Part shown: one piece after another, positions 44,255 through 53,082 of the stretch
How the letters are laid out: each line of letters starts with the position of its first letter
How positions within the stretch are numbered: the stretch's first letter is position 1
Source: Arcticibacter svalbardensis MN12-7
Lineage (GTDB): Bacteria > Bacteroidota > Bacteroidia > Sphingobacteriales > Sphingobacteriaceae
DNA length: 64,000 bases
NCBI RefSeq assembly: GCF_000403135.1
Contig: NZ_AQPN01000024.1
Span: 20,457 to 84,456 of the forward strand
Direction: 5' to 3'
Notes under the pieces: model-generated
What the model saw: the letters and a program-made list of their open reading frames with translations, nothing else
What the model was told of the DNA's origin: nothing
The model's database searches: none
Translations under genes and position numbers: made by a program

Positions 44255-45106
44255 TCAAACTATGGAAATAGATTTGGAGGCTTCCCAGCCAACGATCATA
44301 TTTTTGCGTTGACTTCCCCAATGATATTGACCCAGCTCGCCGGTTGATTTAATTACCCGGTGACAAGGAATTAAATAGGCAACCGGATTACTACCTACTG
44401 CAGAACCTACTGCCCTGCAAGCAAGTGCACTATTAGTGCCCCCTGCAAGTCCGGAATAGGTAATCAGTTCGCCCATAGGCACTTTCAAAAGGGCCTCCCA
44501 TACTTTAATCTGAAAGGTGGTCGCCTTTAAATGAAGTTTAATCGCATTCAATTTATCCCAATCCTGCGTAAAAATAGCTAAAGCACTCTGCTGAATAGCG
44601 TCCGAACGTTCATTATAAGCCGCATTAGGAAAGCGACATTGAAGCTCAGTTAACGCTTTTTCCCGTCCTTCATCAGCAAAAGCCATACAACATAATCCAA
44701 TGAACGTGGAAGCAACGATGACTTCTCCAAAGGGGCTGTCTGCAAAACTATAATTTATAGACAAGAGCGCTCCTCCATTTTTATACTCGCCTGGTGTCAT
44801 CGCTTCTAATTTAATAAATAAGTCGTGAAGTCTACTTGTACCAGACAGACCTATCTCGTATGCCGTGTCAAACAAAGTTGCCTTCTTATCCTGCAACATT
44901 GATTTGGCATGTTCGATACTAGTATATTGTAAAAATTGCTTAGGCGTAACCCCAGCCCATTCTTTAAACATTCTCTGAAAATGAAAAGGACTTATATGCA
45001 CATGTTCGGCAGCTTCTTCCAAGGTTGGCTGGCTCTTATAATTTGTTCTTAGGAACTCTATGGCTTGAGCTATTCTATGATAATCTATCTCATTTTGAGT
45101 TTCCAT
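44255..45106 (-). CDS. ada: Ada-like protein: AraC-type HTH fused to O6-alkylguanine-DNA methyltransferase
   Basis: A 283-residue bifunctional protein. Residues about 8-105 are an AraC helix-turn-helix domain (TLEEAAEHVHISPFHFQRMF, TPKQFLQYTSIEHAKSML). Residues 115-283 are a suicide methyltransferase with the active-site Cys248 in IPCHRVI and TTFQIKVWEALLKVP upstream. The N-terminal zinc-binding phosphotriester domain of E. coli Ada is missing, so the sensing mechanism must differ. It probably repairs O6-methylguanine and controls alkB, which starts about 40 bases downstream. Confidence 0.92.
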   Translation of the reverse strand: METQNEIDYHRIAQAIEFLRTNYKSQPTLEEAAEHVHISPFHFQRMFKEWAGVTPKQFLQYTSIEHAKSMLQDKKATLFDTAYEIGLSGTSRLHDLFIKLEAMTPGEYKNGGALLSINYSFADSPFGEVIVASTFIGLCCMAFADEGREKALTELQCRFPNAAYNERSDAIQQSALAIFTQDWDKLNAIKLHLKATTFQIKVWEALLKVPMGELITYSGLAGGTNSALACRAVGSAVGSNPVAYLIPCHRVIKSTGELGQYHWGSQRKNMIVGWEASKSISIV

Positions 45107-45192
45107 GTTCGTATAAATATACTACAAACTTACCTGATCATGATTTGGTAAGGAACCCGAATCTTGCTATCATGTTTAAATAATACGAGCTC

Positions 45193-45410
45193 TTATTCAA
45201 GTTCTAAAATGAACTTCATGCCTTCATTTTCACTACCACTTACACTTATGGTGCCGCCTAAAAATTCAACATGTGATTTAACCATAAATAAACCCATGCC
45301 CTTACCTGGAATATTGGTATGGAAAACGTTTATAAAGACGGAATATCTGATGTTTGTATTTCTCTCTTAAAATCGACTGAAATTTCTCCTTAACTGGCCA
45401 ATAATCGTAT
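45193..45410 (-). pseudogene. Frameshifted C-terminal remnant of a sensor histidine kinase
   Basis: On the minus strand, ending at TAA 45193, the frame reads HTNIPGKGMGLFMVKSHVEF then LGGTISVSGSENEGMKFILE: the G2 box and end of a HATPase_c domain. Just upstream the matching continuation KYKHQIFRLYKRF (GHKL box region of the same family) lies in another frame. The break is at a T4 run (minus strand CGTTTTCCAT, near 45332); deleting one T restores KRFHT. No kinase start, dimerisation or sensor domain remains. It lies between ada and the SusC gene, so a regulatory kinase has been lost here. Confidence 0.75.
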
Positions 45411-45645
45411 AGAATTCAATTATTAAGACACTAAATAGTTAATATCGCTTCTTTTGTCCACATTGGTTTGAAATATTTCATAAAATCAGTCATATTTTCT
45501 TTTAAAATTCAATAATAAGATCAAATAGTATAAATATTTATATGTATTTGCATATTTTACGATAATATTTACAATTTATTCTAAATATTATGCTGTAAAT
45601 GGACAAGAATGTTTCATATTGCAATTACTTAACAAAATTTAACGT
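45411..45645. other. AT-rich leader upstream of susC
   Basis: No gene. Very AT-rich sequence that should hold the susC promoter; no exact TAnnTTTG element with good spacing was found. No sigma/anti-sigma or SusR-like gene is present. Confidence 0.4.
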
Positions 45646-48600
45646 ATGAACTCAAAATTACTTGTTTTTTTATGGATTTTAACATGCTCAGCCTACCAAA
45701 GCTATGCACAAACGCAAACCGTTACCGGTGTTGTAACAGGAAGTGACGGTTTGCCGCTACCAGGGGTAAGCGTCAACAACAGAGCCATTAAATTGGGTAC
45801 GCAAACAAAAGCCGATGGCGGGTACTCCATTAAGGTAGGACCCGGACAATCATTGGAGTTTACATTTATTGGCTTCGAAACCAAAACTGTAAAACCAGCG
45901 GGTTCAACACTAAATGTTGTATTACAAGGTAGTACAAACGCTTTAACTGAAGTTGTCGTGCTTGGATATGGCACCTCAACGAGCAGACGAGATGCTGTTG
46001 GAAGTATAGCCTCCGTTAAAGGTTCAGAAATCAGTCAACAGCCGGTTCAAAATTTTCAGCAATCTTTAGGAGGGCGTGCAGCTGGTGTGCAGGTGACCAT
46101 TCCTAGTGGAGTCGTTAATGCGCCTCCCGTGTTTCGTATCCGGGGTACAAACTCCATCAACCTGAGCTCTCAGCCGCTGATTGTGGTTGATGGTGTCGTG
46201 AGTATAACCGGTGATGTAAGCGGAAGTAATTCTACGGGTAATGCTTTAGGGAACATCAACAATGAAGATATCGAAAGTATCGAAATTTTAAAGGATGCTG
46301 CATCTACAGCCATCTACGGTAGTCGCGCAGCAAATGGCGTGGTACTCGTAACTACTAAAAAAGGGAAAAAAGGAAAACCTGTAATCACTTTTGACAGTTG
46401 GTTGGGACAATCGAAAGTAGTCCGGTTGCCTAAAACACTAGATGCTTTCCAATATACCGACATAAAAAACGAAGGATTAAGAAATGCAACGCCTAACTTA
46501 TACAATACAGGCGCAGCCATTCCCGCTAATGCGGCTACTGGAACACCTGCAATTCCAACGCGGTATTTTGCTTTAACGAATGACGCAGATGGAAATCCAA
46601 TCAATACCGATTGGAATGACTACGTGTACCGAACAGGAGTAGCCAACAACAATACAATAAGTCTAAGTGGTGCAAATGATTATACAAGTTACTACCTGTC
46701 TACGAATTACAGCAAGCAAAAAGGAATTCTTCAGGGTAATGCATTTAACCGGAGAAGCATTTTGGCTAGCGTAGACCACAAAGCCAACAAAGTCATTACT
46801 ATAGGAGGTAAGATTAACTATTCAAACGAAGAAAATCTTGCCTCTGCAAGTACAGGCTCAATAGAAGGTACCGCATACGGAACTGAAGGTTTGGGTCGTA
46901 TCCCATTGGTTATGCCATCAAACATCTCTCCGTATAATAACGACGGGACGTATAATTTGAATGGAAGTGCAATTGGAACAATGAACAACGTGAACCTGGG
47001 TGTAACTTACCCGAACATCGTACCCGTGCTTGATCTTAACCGGTCTAACAACGAATTGAATCACATTGCTTCAAATATATATTTTCAAGCCCGTCCACTT
47101 TCATGGATTACATTGAAAACATTGTATGGAATCGATTATATATTCTCTGACAATGACCTCTTCGGTGCAGCCATCCAAGGTTCAACTGGAAGTGCAACTG
47201 CGACCTATGCAAAACGGAAAAACTGGACCTGGACCAATACGGTGCAGTTTACCCATACATTTGCATCTGATCACAACGTTTCCTTATTGTTAGGTAATGA
47301 ACAAACCAGAAATACCACCAATGGTTTTGGTATAGCCCGGACCATACTTTCTGATCCTGAATTCAATGTTGTTCAGGCTGGTTTCACAACAAATGCTACA
47401 TCAGGCTTACTTTATGGTGAAAACTACCTGGCCTCTTTCTTTGGGCGCCTGGACTATGACTTTAATAAAAAGTATTTCCTTAGTGCAACACTTAGAAAAG
47501 ACTACTATTCTGCTTTCGGACTAAACAAAAAGGATGGTTACTTTCCAGGAGGAGGAATTAAGTGGGAAGTAGCACGTGAGAAATTCTGGAGCGATATCCA
47601 TGCAGATAAGATCTTCAGCAGTTTTCAATTGCGAGGTAGTTACGGTAAGGTTGGAAATAACCTGGGTCTGAATGACTATGCATCGTATAGCTTTTATTCA
47701 TCAGGTGTGTTCTTAGTCAATCCATCATTGGTATCCAATCAAGTAGGAAATCCAGGTTTGGGTTGGGAAACGAGTCAAAAAATAGATATCGGTTTAAATT
47801 TAGGTATCTTGAATAATCGGATTACTGCAGAGATGGCATACTACAAGAATGACATCGATGGATTGATCTTTAATGTTCCACAAGCTCCTTCTGCCGGATT
47901 AACTACAGCTACATATGCCGCTTCCAATCCACCGCTGAACATAGGTTCAATGTACAATAAAGGGTTTGAATTGACCATCAATGCCGATGCGGTAAGGACA
48001 ACTGATTTTACTTATACACCCTCATTCAATATCAGTTTCAATAAAAACAGAGTAACCGCACTGGCAGATGGACAAACATCGTTCGTCTCTACAACTTCAG
48101 GACTTGAAACCGTCAGTATCACGGAAATTGGACACCCGCTTTCTAACCTGTACATTATACGTACCGCAGGTGTAGATCCGGAAACTGGTCGTCGGATATT
48201 CCTGGACAAGCAAGGCACCAAGGTATATTTTGACTTTTATGGGACGCCAAGATATACCTATGCCGATGGAACCCGGGCACCTGACATTACGCAATCTAAT
48301 GATGCAGTTAATTACAAACAGACAAACCCAAAAGCATTTGGTGGTTTTAACAACACGTTCCGTTACAAGAAATTTGACGTAAGTTTCTTGCTCACGTATC
48401 AATTTGGTGGCTACATGTATTACGGAACCAGAGCGGGATTACTTGATCAACGTTTTTGGAATAACAGCGTGGAAATCTTAAACAGATGGACCACACCAGG
48501 ACAGGTTACCGATATTCCAAAAGTGAAATACAATGACAATATATCTAATGGAAATACATTACCGAGCGATTTTAATGTTTTCAAGTCAGACTTCATTAAG

Positions 48601-48840
48601 CTAAAGTCAGCAAACGTAGGTTACACTTTGCCACAATCTGTAGTTAGCAAAGTTGGAATTTCAAATTTGAGGCTTTATGTAAGCGCGTATAATTTATTTA
48701 TGATTACTGATTATCCTGGTCCTGATCCTGAGGTTGCATCCAATGGAAGCAGCATTCAAGGTAACTCCTCAGCAGGTGTCGATAGAAACACGGCTGCTAA
48801 TCAGAGAACAATCACTGCAGGTCTGTCTGTTAAATTTTAA
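45646..48840 (+). CDS. SusC/RagA-family TonB-linked outer-membrane transporter
   Basis: A 1064-residue outer-membrane barrel that imports oligomers together with a SusD lipoprotein, powered by TonB. Signal peptide residues 1-21 (SYAQ), then a carboxypeptidase-regulatory-like domain at about 24-106 (TVTGVVTGSDGLPLPGVSVN). The plug has VVVLGYGTSTSRRDAVGS, FRIRGTNSINLSSQPLIVVD and AASTAIYGSRAANGVVLVTT. The C-terminus ends in a typical aromatic beta-signal (SVKF). There is no N-terminal STN domain, so control by a FecR-type anti-sigma factor is not expected. susD follows 17 bases later. No polysaccharide-degrading enzyme is nearby, so the substrate is unknown. Confidence 0.95.
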   Translation: MNSKLLVFLWILTCSAYQSYAQTQTVTGVVTGSDGLPLPGVSVNNRAIKLGTQTKADGGYSIKVGPGQSLEFTFIGFETKTVKPAGSTLNVVLQGSTNALTEVVVLGYGTSTSRRDAVGSIASVKGSEISQQPVQNFQQSLGGRAAGVQVTIPSGVVNAPPVFRIRGTNSINLSSQPLIVVDGVVSITGDVSGSNSTGNALGNINNEDIESIEILKDAASTAIYGSRAANGVVLVTTKKGKKGKPVITFDSWLGQSKVVRLPKTLDAFQYTDIKNEGLRNATPNLYNTGAAIPANAATGTPAIPTRYFALTNDADGNPINTDWNDYVYRTGVANNNTISLSGANDYTSYYLSTNYSKQKGILQGNAFNRRSILASVDHKANKVITIGGKINYSNEENLASASTGSIEGTAYGTEGLGRIPLVMPSNISPYNNDGTYNLNGSAIGTMNNVNLGVTYPNIVPVLDLNRSNNELNHIASNIYFQARPLSWITLKTLYGIDYIFSDNDLFGAAIQGSTGSATATYAKRKNWTWTNTVQFTHTFASDHNVSLLLGNEQTRNTTNGFGIARTILSDPEFNVVQAGFTTNATSGLLYGENYLASFFGRLDYDFNKKYFLSATLRKDYYSAFGLNKKDGYFPGGGIKWEVAREKFWSDIHADKIFSSFQLRGSYGKVGNNLGLNDYASYSFYSSGVFLVNPSLVSNQVGNPGLGWETSQKIDIGLNLGILNNRITAEMAYYKNDIDGLIFNVPQAPSAGLTTATYAASNPPLNIGSMYNKGFELTINADAVRTTDFTYTPSFNISFNKNRVTALADGQTSFVSTTSGLETVSITEIGHPLSNLYIIRTAGVDPETGRRIFLDKQGTKVYFDFYGTPRYTYADGTRAPDITQSNDAVNYKQTNPKAFGGFNNTFRYKKFDVSFLLTYQFGGYMYYGTRAGLLDQRFWNNSVEILNRWTTPGQVTDIPKVKYNDNISNGNTLPSDFNVFKSDFIKLKSANVGYTLPQSVVSKVGISNLRLYVSAYNLFMITDYPGPDPEVASNGSSIQGNSSAGVDRNTAANQRTITAGLSVKF

Positions 48841-48857
48841 TCGCTAATTCAACGAAA

Positions 48858-50333
48858 ATGAAAAAGAAATTTATATTACTATTGAGCATTGGCGTGATGT
48901 TAAATTACTCTTGCCAAAAGGATTTATTATATCCGGAATCACAAACACAAGTAACGTCTGACGAAGCATATTTACCTTTTACAACCGTTCCAAGAATTCA
49001 AGCACAAGTTTTAGGCTTGTATGGCGGCTTAAGAAACGGTGGTTTCCTTGGAGGTCGTTACCAGGTTTACAATGAAATAAAGGCAGACAACTGGATCAAT
49101 CAAAGTACCAACGGCGTAACAGGTTCATCCACCTGGAACGAAAGCGTGGGCACCACTACAGATGAAGTGCAAAATCTTTGGCGCATCGCTTATGGGGTAA
49201 TCAATAACTGTAATTTATTTATTGATGGAATGGCCGCAAAAGGAAGCACAGTAGTCACTGCCGCTCAAAATACGAATTATGTTGCTGAAGCAAAGTTCAT
49301 TCGTGGATTAAGTTACTATTGCCTTCTGCAAATGTATGCCAGGCCATTTATTGATGGCAATGGAAGCAAACCGGGGCTCCCTTTAAGACTGACAGGGAAT
49401 TCAACAGTTGGTAACTATGACCTTGCACGAAGTACAGTTGCAGAGGTCTATGCGCAAATTCTTGCTGACTTAAATGCGGCGGAAGCCGGGTTGCCGACTA
49501 CATATGCCGACGCGACGACTATCGCCAGCCGTGCACACGTAAACACAGCCATCGCACTGAAAACCAGAGTTTATCTGGCTATGCAAAATTATGCATCTGT
49601 GATTACGGAAGCCAATAAAATCGTAAGTGCAGCCGCACCTTTCACGGCAACAACCGGAGTACCATTTGCACTTCAGGCTGATATTGCCAATGTTTTTAAG
49701 GCCCCGTACAACACGACTGAATCGGTATTCTCTATTCCTTTCAACGCAACCGAAACCCCTGGAACACAAAATCAGCTGGGTTACTACTTTTACAACAACG
49801 GTGCCGCGTTGAGTGCAGAATATTACATCAACCCACAAGGGATTGCCGGAAACACAGGCTGGAAAGCAACGGACAAAAGACGTACATCCTTGATTGGAAC
49901 GTCTACCAATACCGCACGTTTAGGCTTTCAATACCTGGCTAAATACGCTACACCTACACCTTATACAGATTGGGCACCCGTGATTAGGTATTCCGAAGTA
50001 TTGTTAAACCTGGCTGAGGCGAGAGTGCGATCCACAAACATTGTCGATCCACAAGCGGTTGCCTTGCTAAACGCAGTTCGAAATCGTTCCGATGCCACAA
50101 CCACTTTTACTACAGCCAGTTTCGCAACTGCGGCAGCTTTAAATACCGCCATATTAACAGAGCGAAATATCGAATTTTTAGGAGAAGGTCTTCGCAATAG
50201 TGACCTGATGCGATTAGGTCTGCCTATTCCTGCAAAATCTAGTATTCCTGCAGTTCCATATGAGGACTCCAGATATATCTGGCCTATTCCAGGAAATGAG
50301 CTTTTATACAATAAGCTGATTACCAACAATTAG
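48858..50333 (+). CDS. SusD/RagB-family outer-membrane lipoprotein
   Basis: A 491-residue surface lipoprotein that caps the SusC channel and captures substrate. The lipobox ends at Cys19 (MLNYSCQKD). The helical SusD core has tetratricopeptide-like repeats (AEAKFIRGLSYYCLLQMYARPF, NTAIALKTRVYLAMQNY) and the C-terminal signature NIEFLGEGLRNSDLMRLG ending with YIWPIPGNELLYN. Paired with SusC upstream and closed by a strong terminator, so the operon has just two genes. Confidence 0.95.
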   Translation: MKKKFILLLSIGVMLNYSCQKDLLYPESQTQVTSDEAYLPFTTVPRIQAQVLGLYGGLRNGGFLGGRYQVYNEIKADNWINQSTNGVTGSSTWNESVGTTTDEVQNLWRIAYGVINNCNLFIDGMAAKGSTVVTAAQNTNYVAEAKFIRGLSYYCLLQMYARPFIDGNGSKPGLPLRLTGNSTVGNYDLARSTVAEVYAQILADLNAAEAGLPTTYADATTIASRAHVNTAIALKTRVYLAMQNYASVITEANKIVSAAAPFTATTGVPFALQADIANVFKAPYNTTESVFSIPFNATETPGTQNQLGYYFYNNGAALSAEYYINPQGIAGNTGWKATDKRRTSLIGTSTNTARLGFQYLAKYATPTPYTDWAPVIRYSEVLLNLAEARVRSTNIVDPQAVALLNAVRNRSDATTTFTTASFATAAALNTAILTERNIEFLGEGLRNSDLMRLGLPIPAKSSIPAVPYEDSRYIWPIPGNELLYNKLITNN

Positions 50334-50353
50334 AATTAGTAATACCCCTACAG

Positions 50354-50387
50354 AAAACCCGGAGACAAAAGTCATCCGGGTTTTTTT
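50354..50387 (+). terminator. Rho-independent terminator of the SusC/SusD operon
   Basis: Stem AAAACCCGGA with TCCGGGTTTT, continued inward by GAC/GTC around AAAA with one bulged A, followed by seven T. Twenty bases after the susD stop. Confidence 0.92.
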
Positions 50388-50410
50388 ATTTAATCTAAAA
50401 GCGATGTAGC

Positions 50411-51043
50411 TTACAGCGCATTTACCCCCATCGCATACAAAACGATATTGACGCCAAACTTGGTATTGTCCTCCGCCAGAAAGCGTTTGTTCCTGAATTC
50501 GTAATCCCATTCGCAGCCATAATCTTTATTACTATAAAGTACACCTATTCTATGATTTATGGTAATTGCCTGCAGGTAATCATGTACTAAATCATCACCC
50601 CAGCCATTTAACTCAAAAGAGGTTGTTGGCGGCCCTTTTTCAAACTTGAAAAAAGAATTATATATAGGATGGTCATTGGGTATTTTCTTTAATGCCTGTG
50701 CACCAAATGTTTTATTCATTTGCGTTTCAAAGGATCTTGCGAATAAGCCATCAATGTCATGGTTGCAGTCATCCACAAACACAAAACCACCATTCAATAC
50801 ATACTTTTTAAAATTAGCTTCCTCCCTTTGATTGAATTGAACTAGTTTATGTCCGCTTAAATAGCAAAAAGGGTACTTAAATAATTCGTCACTCCCTAAT
50901 TCAACTATCTTTTCCTCCGGATCAAGCGGTATGGTCGTATATTCCAATAATGAGTTCAAAATATTAGATGGCATTCGTTGATCTGTATCCCAATCTCCCG
51001 ATGTATATCTTATTCTGGCAAAAGAAAACTTAGATCGTTGCAT
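50411..51043 (-). CDS. DUF4159 domain protein
   Basis: A 210-residue protein covering a complete DUF4159 domain: FSFARIRYTSGDWDTDQRMP at the start, then YPFCYLSGHKLVQF, FVFVDDCNHDIDGLFAR and a C-terminal GVLYSNKDYGCEWDY. The domain has a glutamine-amidotransferase-like fold and is often found with MoxR/DUF58 gene sets, as here, where MoxR starts divergently 150 bases away. No signal peptide is visible from ATG 51043 (MQRSKF); 51079 is an alternative start. Role unknown, but context ties it to the MoxR cluster. Confidence 0.8.
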   Translation of the reverse strand: MQRSKFSFARIRYTSGDWDTDQRMPSNILNSLLEYTTIPLDPEEKIVELGSDELFKYPFCYLSGHKLVQFNQREEANFKKYVLNGGFVFVDDCNHDIDGLFARSFETQMNKTFGAQALKKIPNDHPIYNSFFKFEKGPPTTSFELNGWGDDLVHDYLQAITINHRIGVLYSNKDYGCEWDYEFRNKRFLAEDNTKFGVNIVLYAMGVNAL

Positions 51044-51192
51044 ATCTCTAAAAATAGGAGGTATTTTACAATAAATCACTTATAAAATTAGAAATTCATG
51101 TAATATTTTTAATAAAGTACTTTGTTTATTCAAATATTTAGGATTTAACACCTATATTCATTGACATATAATCGTATCAAAAAAATATCGAC

Positions 51193-52191
51193 TTGGAGAT
51201 ATCAGAAAGTAACTTAAAGGAATTAATTTTTAAGATTTCCCTTTTAAAAAAAGAAATTCAAAAAGTAATTGTTGGACAAGACATTATAATTGAAGAGATG
51301 TTAGTGGCACTTATGGCTGGCGGACACTGTTTATTAGAAGGGGTTCCCGGACTTGCAAAAACATTGATGGTCCGGACAATGTCGCAAGCACTGGATCTAT
51401 CTTTCCGCAGAATCCAGTTTACACCCGATTTAATGCCTACCGATATTGTAGGAACGGAAATTCTGGAAGAGGATCATGTCACCGGAAAGCGGTTCTTTAA
51501 ATTCAACAAAGGACCCTTATTTGCCAACATTGTGCTTGCCGATGAGATCAACCGAACACCACCGAAAACACAATCTGCCTTATTGGAAGCCATGCAGGAA
51601 TTCGAAGTCACCTATGGTGGACAGACCTATCCTCTGGACCGGCCTTTCTTTATTCTCGCCACACAGAACCCGATCGAACAGGCCGGTACCTATCCGCTTC
51701 CCGAAGCACAGTTGGATCGGTTCCTACTCTTCATTAAAATCGGCTACCCTTCAGCAGAAGAAGAAACCCGGATCTTAAGCAGCACCACGGGAGCTAAAGC
51801 TGAAAAGGTGCAACCCGTTATTGGCGCAGAGGAAATTAAACAGCTTCAAGCCTTAACTCGTCAAGTGAGCATCAGTGACGATTTGATCTCTTATGTGAGT
51901 GATGTCATCAGAGCCACAAGACCGGATACGAGTACGGTAAGTTTTGTTAAAGAATGGGTGAGATGGGGCTCAGGTCCGCGAGCCGGACAAGCACTTATTC
52001 TTACCGCCAAAGCAAGAGCACTCTTTCATGGAAGATATGCTGTACTAATGGAGGATTTACAAACCATGGCTTTTCCGGTTTTAAGACACCGGATTTTGAT
52101 GAATTTCAAAGCTGACGCAGAAAATGTATCCTCCGATATGGTCACTCAGGAACTATTGAAGGTAATTACCAGACCTAAAGTCAAGATCTAA
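51193..52191 (+). CDS. MoxR family AAA+ ATPase
   Basis: A 332-residue AAA+ protein of the MoxR branch, thought to act as a chaperone that matures metalloenzymes or complexes together with VWA-domain partners. Walker A is GVPGLAKT at 50-57, Walker B VLADEINRTPPKTQSALLEAM, sensor 1 ATQNPIEQAGTYPLPEAQLDRF, and the C-terminal lid has RHRILMNF. Start is TTG 51193. The DUF58 gene begins on the base after its stop codon, so the two are coupled. First gene of the rightward MoxR-TldD cluster. Confidence 0.95.
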   Translation: MEISESNLKELIFKISLLKKEIQKVIVGQDIIIEEMLVALMAGGHCLLEGVPGLAKTLMVRTMSQALDLSFRRIQFTPDLMPTDIVGTEILEEDHVTGKRFFKFNKGPLFANIVLADEINRTPPKTQSALLEAMQEFEVTYGGQTYPLDRPFFILATQNPIEQAGTYPLPEAQLDRFLLFIKIGYPSAEEETRILSSTTGAKAEKVQPVIGAEEIKQLQALTRQVSISDDLISYVSDVIRATRPDTSTVSFVKEWVRWGSGPRAGQALILTAKARALFHGRYAVLMEDLQTMAFPVLRHRILMNFKADAENVSSDMVTQELLKVITRPKVKI

Positions 52192-53079
52192 ATGAGTAAA
52201 CTCATAGACCCGAAAGTTTTTATGGCCATAAAAGAATTGTCATTATCTGCAAAGATGATTATTGACGGTTTTATGAGTGGAATCAATAAAAGTACCGTTA
52301 AGGGACAGGGGTTAGAGTTTAGCCAGTACAGAAGCTACCAGCCCGGAGACGACCTGCGTTCACTGGATTGGAAGATGTTTGCGCGGTCTGATCGTTACTA
52401 TATCAGGGAATCAGAAATCGAAACCAACATATCCGTTCGTTTTTTGATCGATGCCAGTGCATCAATGAATCATCGGGATGGTGATTACGTAAAATTAGAT
52501 TATGCCAAGAATCTAATAGCAGCACTCGCATATCTGGGTAATGCGCAAGGTGATGCCATTGGTTTATATGTGCTTAATGATGCCGGAATCTTTTCGATGG
52601 CGGCTAAACAAGATTTCCAACACTTGTCCAGACTATTCTACATGCTAGAAAACATTCAGCCAAAAGGTAATTTTACACAGCCTATCCAGTACAAAGAACT
52701 CTATGCCGGCAGCAACAAAAGAGAACTCTTAATCTTCGTTACTGATCTGTATGAAACGAATGACGAAATCTTTACGCTTCTGGATACTCTGAACACCCTT
52801 AAACATGAAGTGGTCGTCTTTCATCTCATGGCTAGAAATGAACTTGAACTCGATTTTAAAGGATATGCTACTTTCGAAGATCTTGAAACCGGAGCATCGA
52901 TACAAATCGACCAGGCAAAGGCCCGAGCAGAATACAAGAAAAACCTGGCAACCTATCTGGAGAAAACCAGGTTGAAGTTACTTGACAAACGGATTTTCCA
53001 CAGAATGATTTGTACAGATCAACCTCTTGATCAGGCGCTGCGCGATTTTTTAAACCAAAGAAATAAATTAAAAGTATAG
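52192..53079 (+). CDS. DUF58 domain protein (VWA-like MoxR partner)
   Basis: A 295-residue cytosolic protein. The DUF58 signature SQYRSYQPGDDLRSLDWKMFARSD is at about 44-67, followed by a VWA-like fold with DASASM at 87-92 as the metal-ion-dependent adhesion site. DUF58 proteins are the usual partners of MoxR ATPases. It starts immediately after the MoxR stop codon and ends four bases before the next gene. No membrane helices. Confidence 0.9.
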   Translation: MSKLIDPKVFMAIKELSLSAKMIIDGFMSGINKSTVKGQGLEFSQYRSYQPGDDLRSLDWKMFARSDRYYIRESEIETNISVRFLIDASASMNHRDGDYVKLDYAKNLIAALAYLGNAQGDAIGLYVLNDAGIFSMAAKQDFQHLSRLFYMLENIQPKGNFTQPIQYKELYAGSNKRELLIFVTDLYETNDEIFTLLDTLNTLKHEVVVFHLMARNELELDFKGYATFEDLETGASIQIDQAKARAEYKKNLATYLEKTRLKLLDKRIFHRMICTDQPLDQALRDFLNQRNKLKV

Positions 53080-53082
53080 CCT

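Noticed and set aside
49470..49838. 122-codon minus-strand ORF inside susD (and a second at 49961-50329)
   Set aside because: Antisense frames created by the codon pattern of the real susD gene.
51160..51180. TTGACATATAAT-like string before MoxR
   Set aside because: The -35-like and -10-like parts touch with no spacer, and Bacteroidota sigma factors use a different consensus.
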